Both the position numbers and the translations under genes were made by a program. Below are positions 63,954-64,000 of a stretch of DNA of 64,000 nucleotides, one piece after another (position 1 is the stretch's first letter; every line of letters starts with the position of its first letter). The stretch is from AC-43 sp963728855 (GTDB taxonomy: Bacteria > Actinomycetota > Actinomycetes > Mycobacteriales > Micromonosporaceae), in NCBI GenBank assembly GCA_963728855.1, contig CAVSLN010000002.1:1-64000 (forward strand), read 5' to 3'. The notes beneath the pieces were generated by a model. That model did no database searches. It was not told where the DNA came from and saw only the letters and a program-made list of their open reading frames with translations.

Positions 63954-64000
63954 ACGCTCTGCACGCTGTTGTGCCGCCCGCGAGTCGCGGCTTCGCACGT
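63954..64000. other. Window end, no feature
   Basis: 47 bases after the repeat protein; nothing recognised. Confidence 0.5.

Overview
The window is high-GC actinobacterial DNA, most likely from the family Micromonosporaceae. The evidence is the mycothiol gene mshB, the WhiB7-type regulator, a DUF5753/DUF397 pair, many very short leaders with the -10 box about 6-8 bases from the start codon, and a lineage-type interspersed 'GAGCGAGC...CCAGCGA' sequence between genes. This assignment is inferred from gene content and style; no search was run.

Layout. 1-7.4 kb: end of a Ser/Thr kinase with a beta-propeller sensor, ychF, a three-gene cluster of small proteins facing a DUF5753 regulator with its DUF397 partner, a pterin-dehydratase-like protein and a MutT-type Nudix enzyme. 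7.4-11.1 kb: succinate dehydrogenase sdhC-sdhA-sdhB. 11.4-17 kb: tldE/tldD protease pair, phhB and an S9 peptidase. 17-26 kb: mshB, small membrane proteins, a 7Fe ferredoxin, lysine/diaminopimelate genes dapC, dapD and dapE, and two LOG-family genes; the gene set resembles the Rv1170-Rv1205 part of Mycobacterium tuberculosis. 26-52 kb: two RecB/AddA-like helicase-nucleases, M16 peptidases, nudC, mycoredoxin, uvrD2, whiB7, an ABC1 kinase, a cyclodehydratase-like protein, DUF2342, a PDZ/Lon-like protease and UPF0182. This matches the Rv3202c-Rv3193c neighbourhood, with extra genes inserted. Several genes between 24.8 and 45 kb (LOG1, LOG2, both helicase-nucleases, mycoredoxin, uvrD2, the cyclodehydratase-like gene) carry many single-base insertions although the proteins are otherwise well conserved. 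Sequence error is the simplest explanation.

52.6 kb to the end: an initiator tRNA-fMet gene is followed by what looks like the left arm of an integrative element whose other end lies outside the window. It holds a tyrosine integrase, an excisionase-like HTH protein, a DNA methyltransferase overlapping a methyltransferase-like partner, and a long non-coding zone with two kinds of short iterated palindromes in a nested arrangement. A P-loop kinase gene with an in-frame stop, a sigma-like HTH protein, two TadE-like genes (one truncated), a DUF2637 membrane protein, an operator-like control region and a repeat-rich protein of unknown function follow.

The most unusual DNA-level features are: (1) the nested CCAACTGG / ACCGGT iteron zone; (2) a 42-bp repeat present in three copies directly after the start codon of two unrelated enzymes, SdhA and PhhB; (3) a 47-bp palindromic element found three times, twice in frame inside genes; (4) the whiB7 leader with an upstream ORF and terminator; (5) the control region and tandem-repeat protein at the right end.
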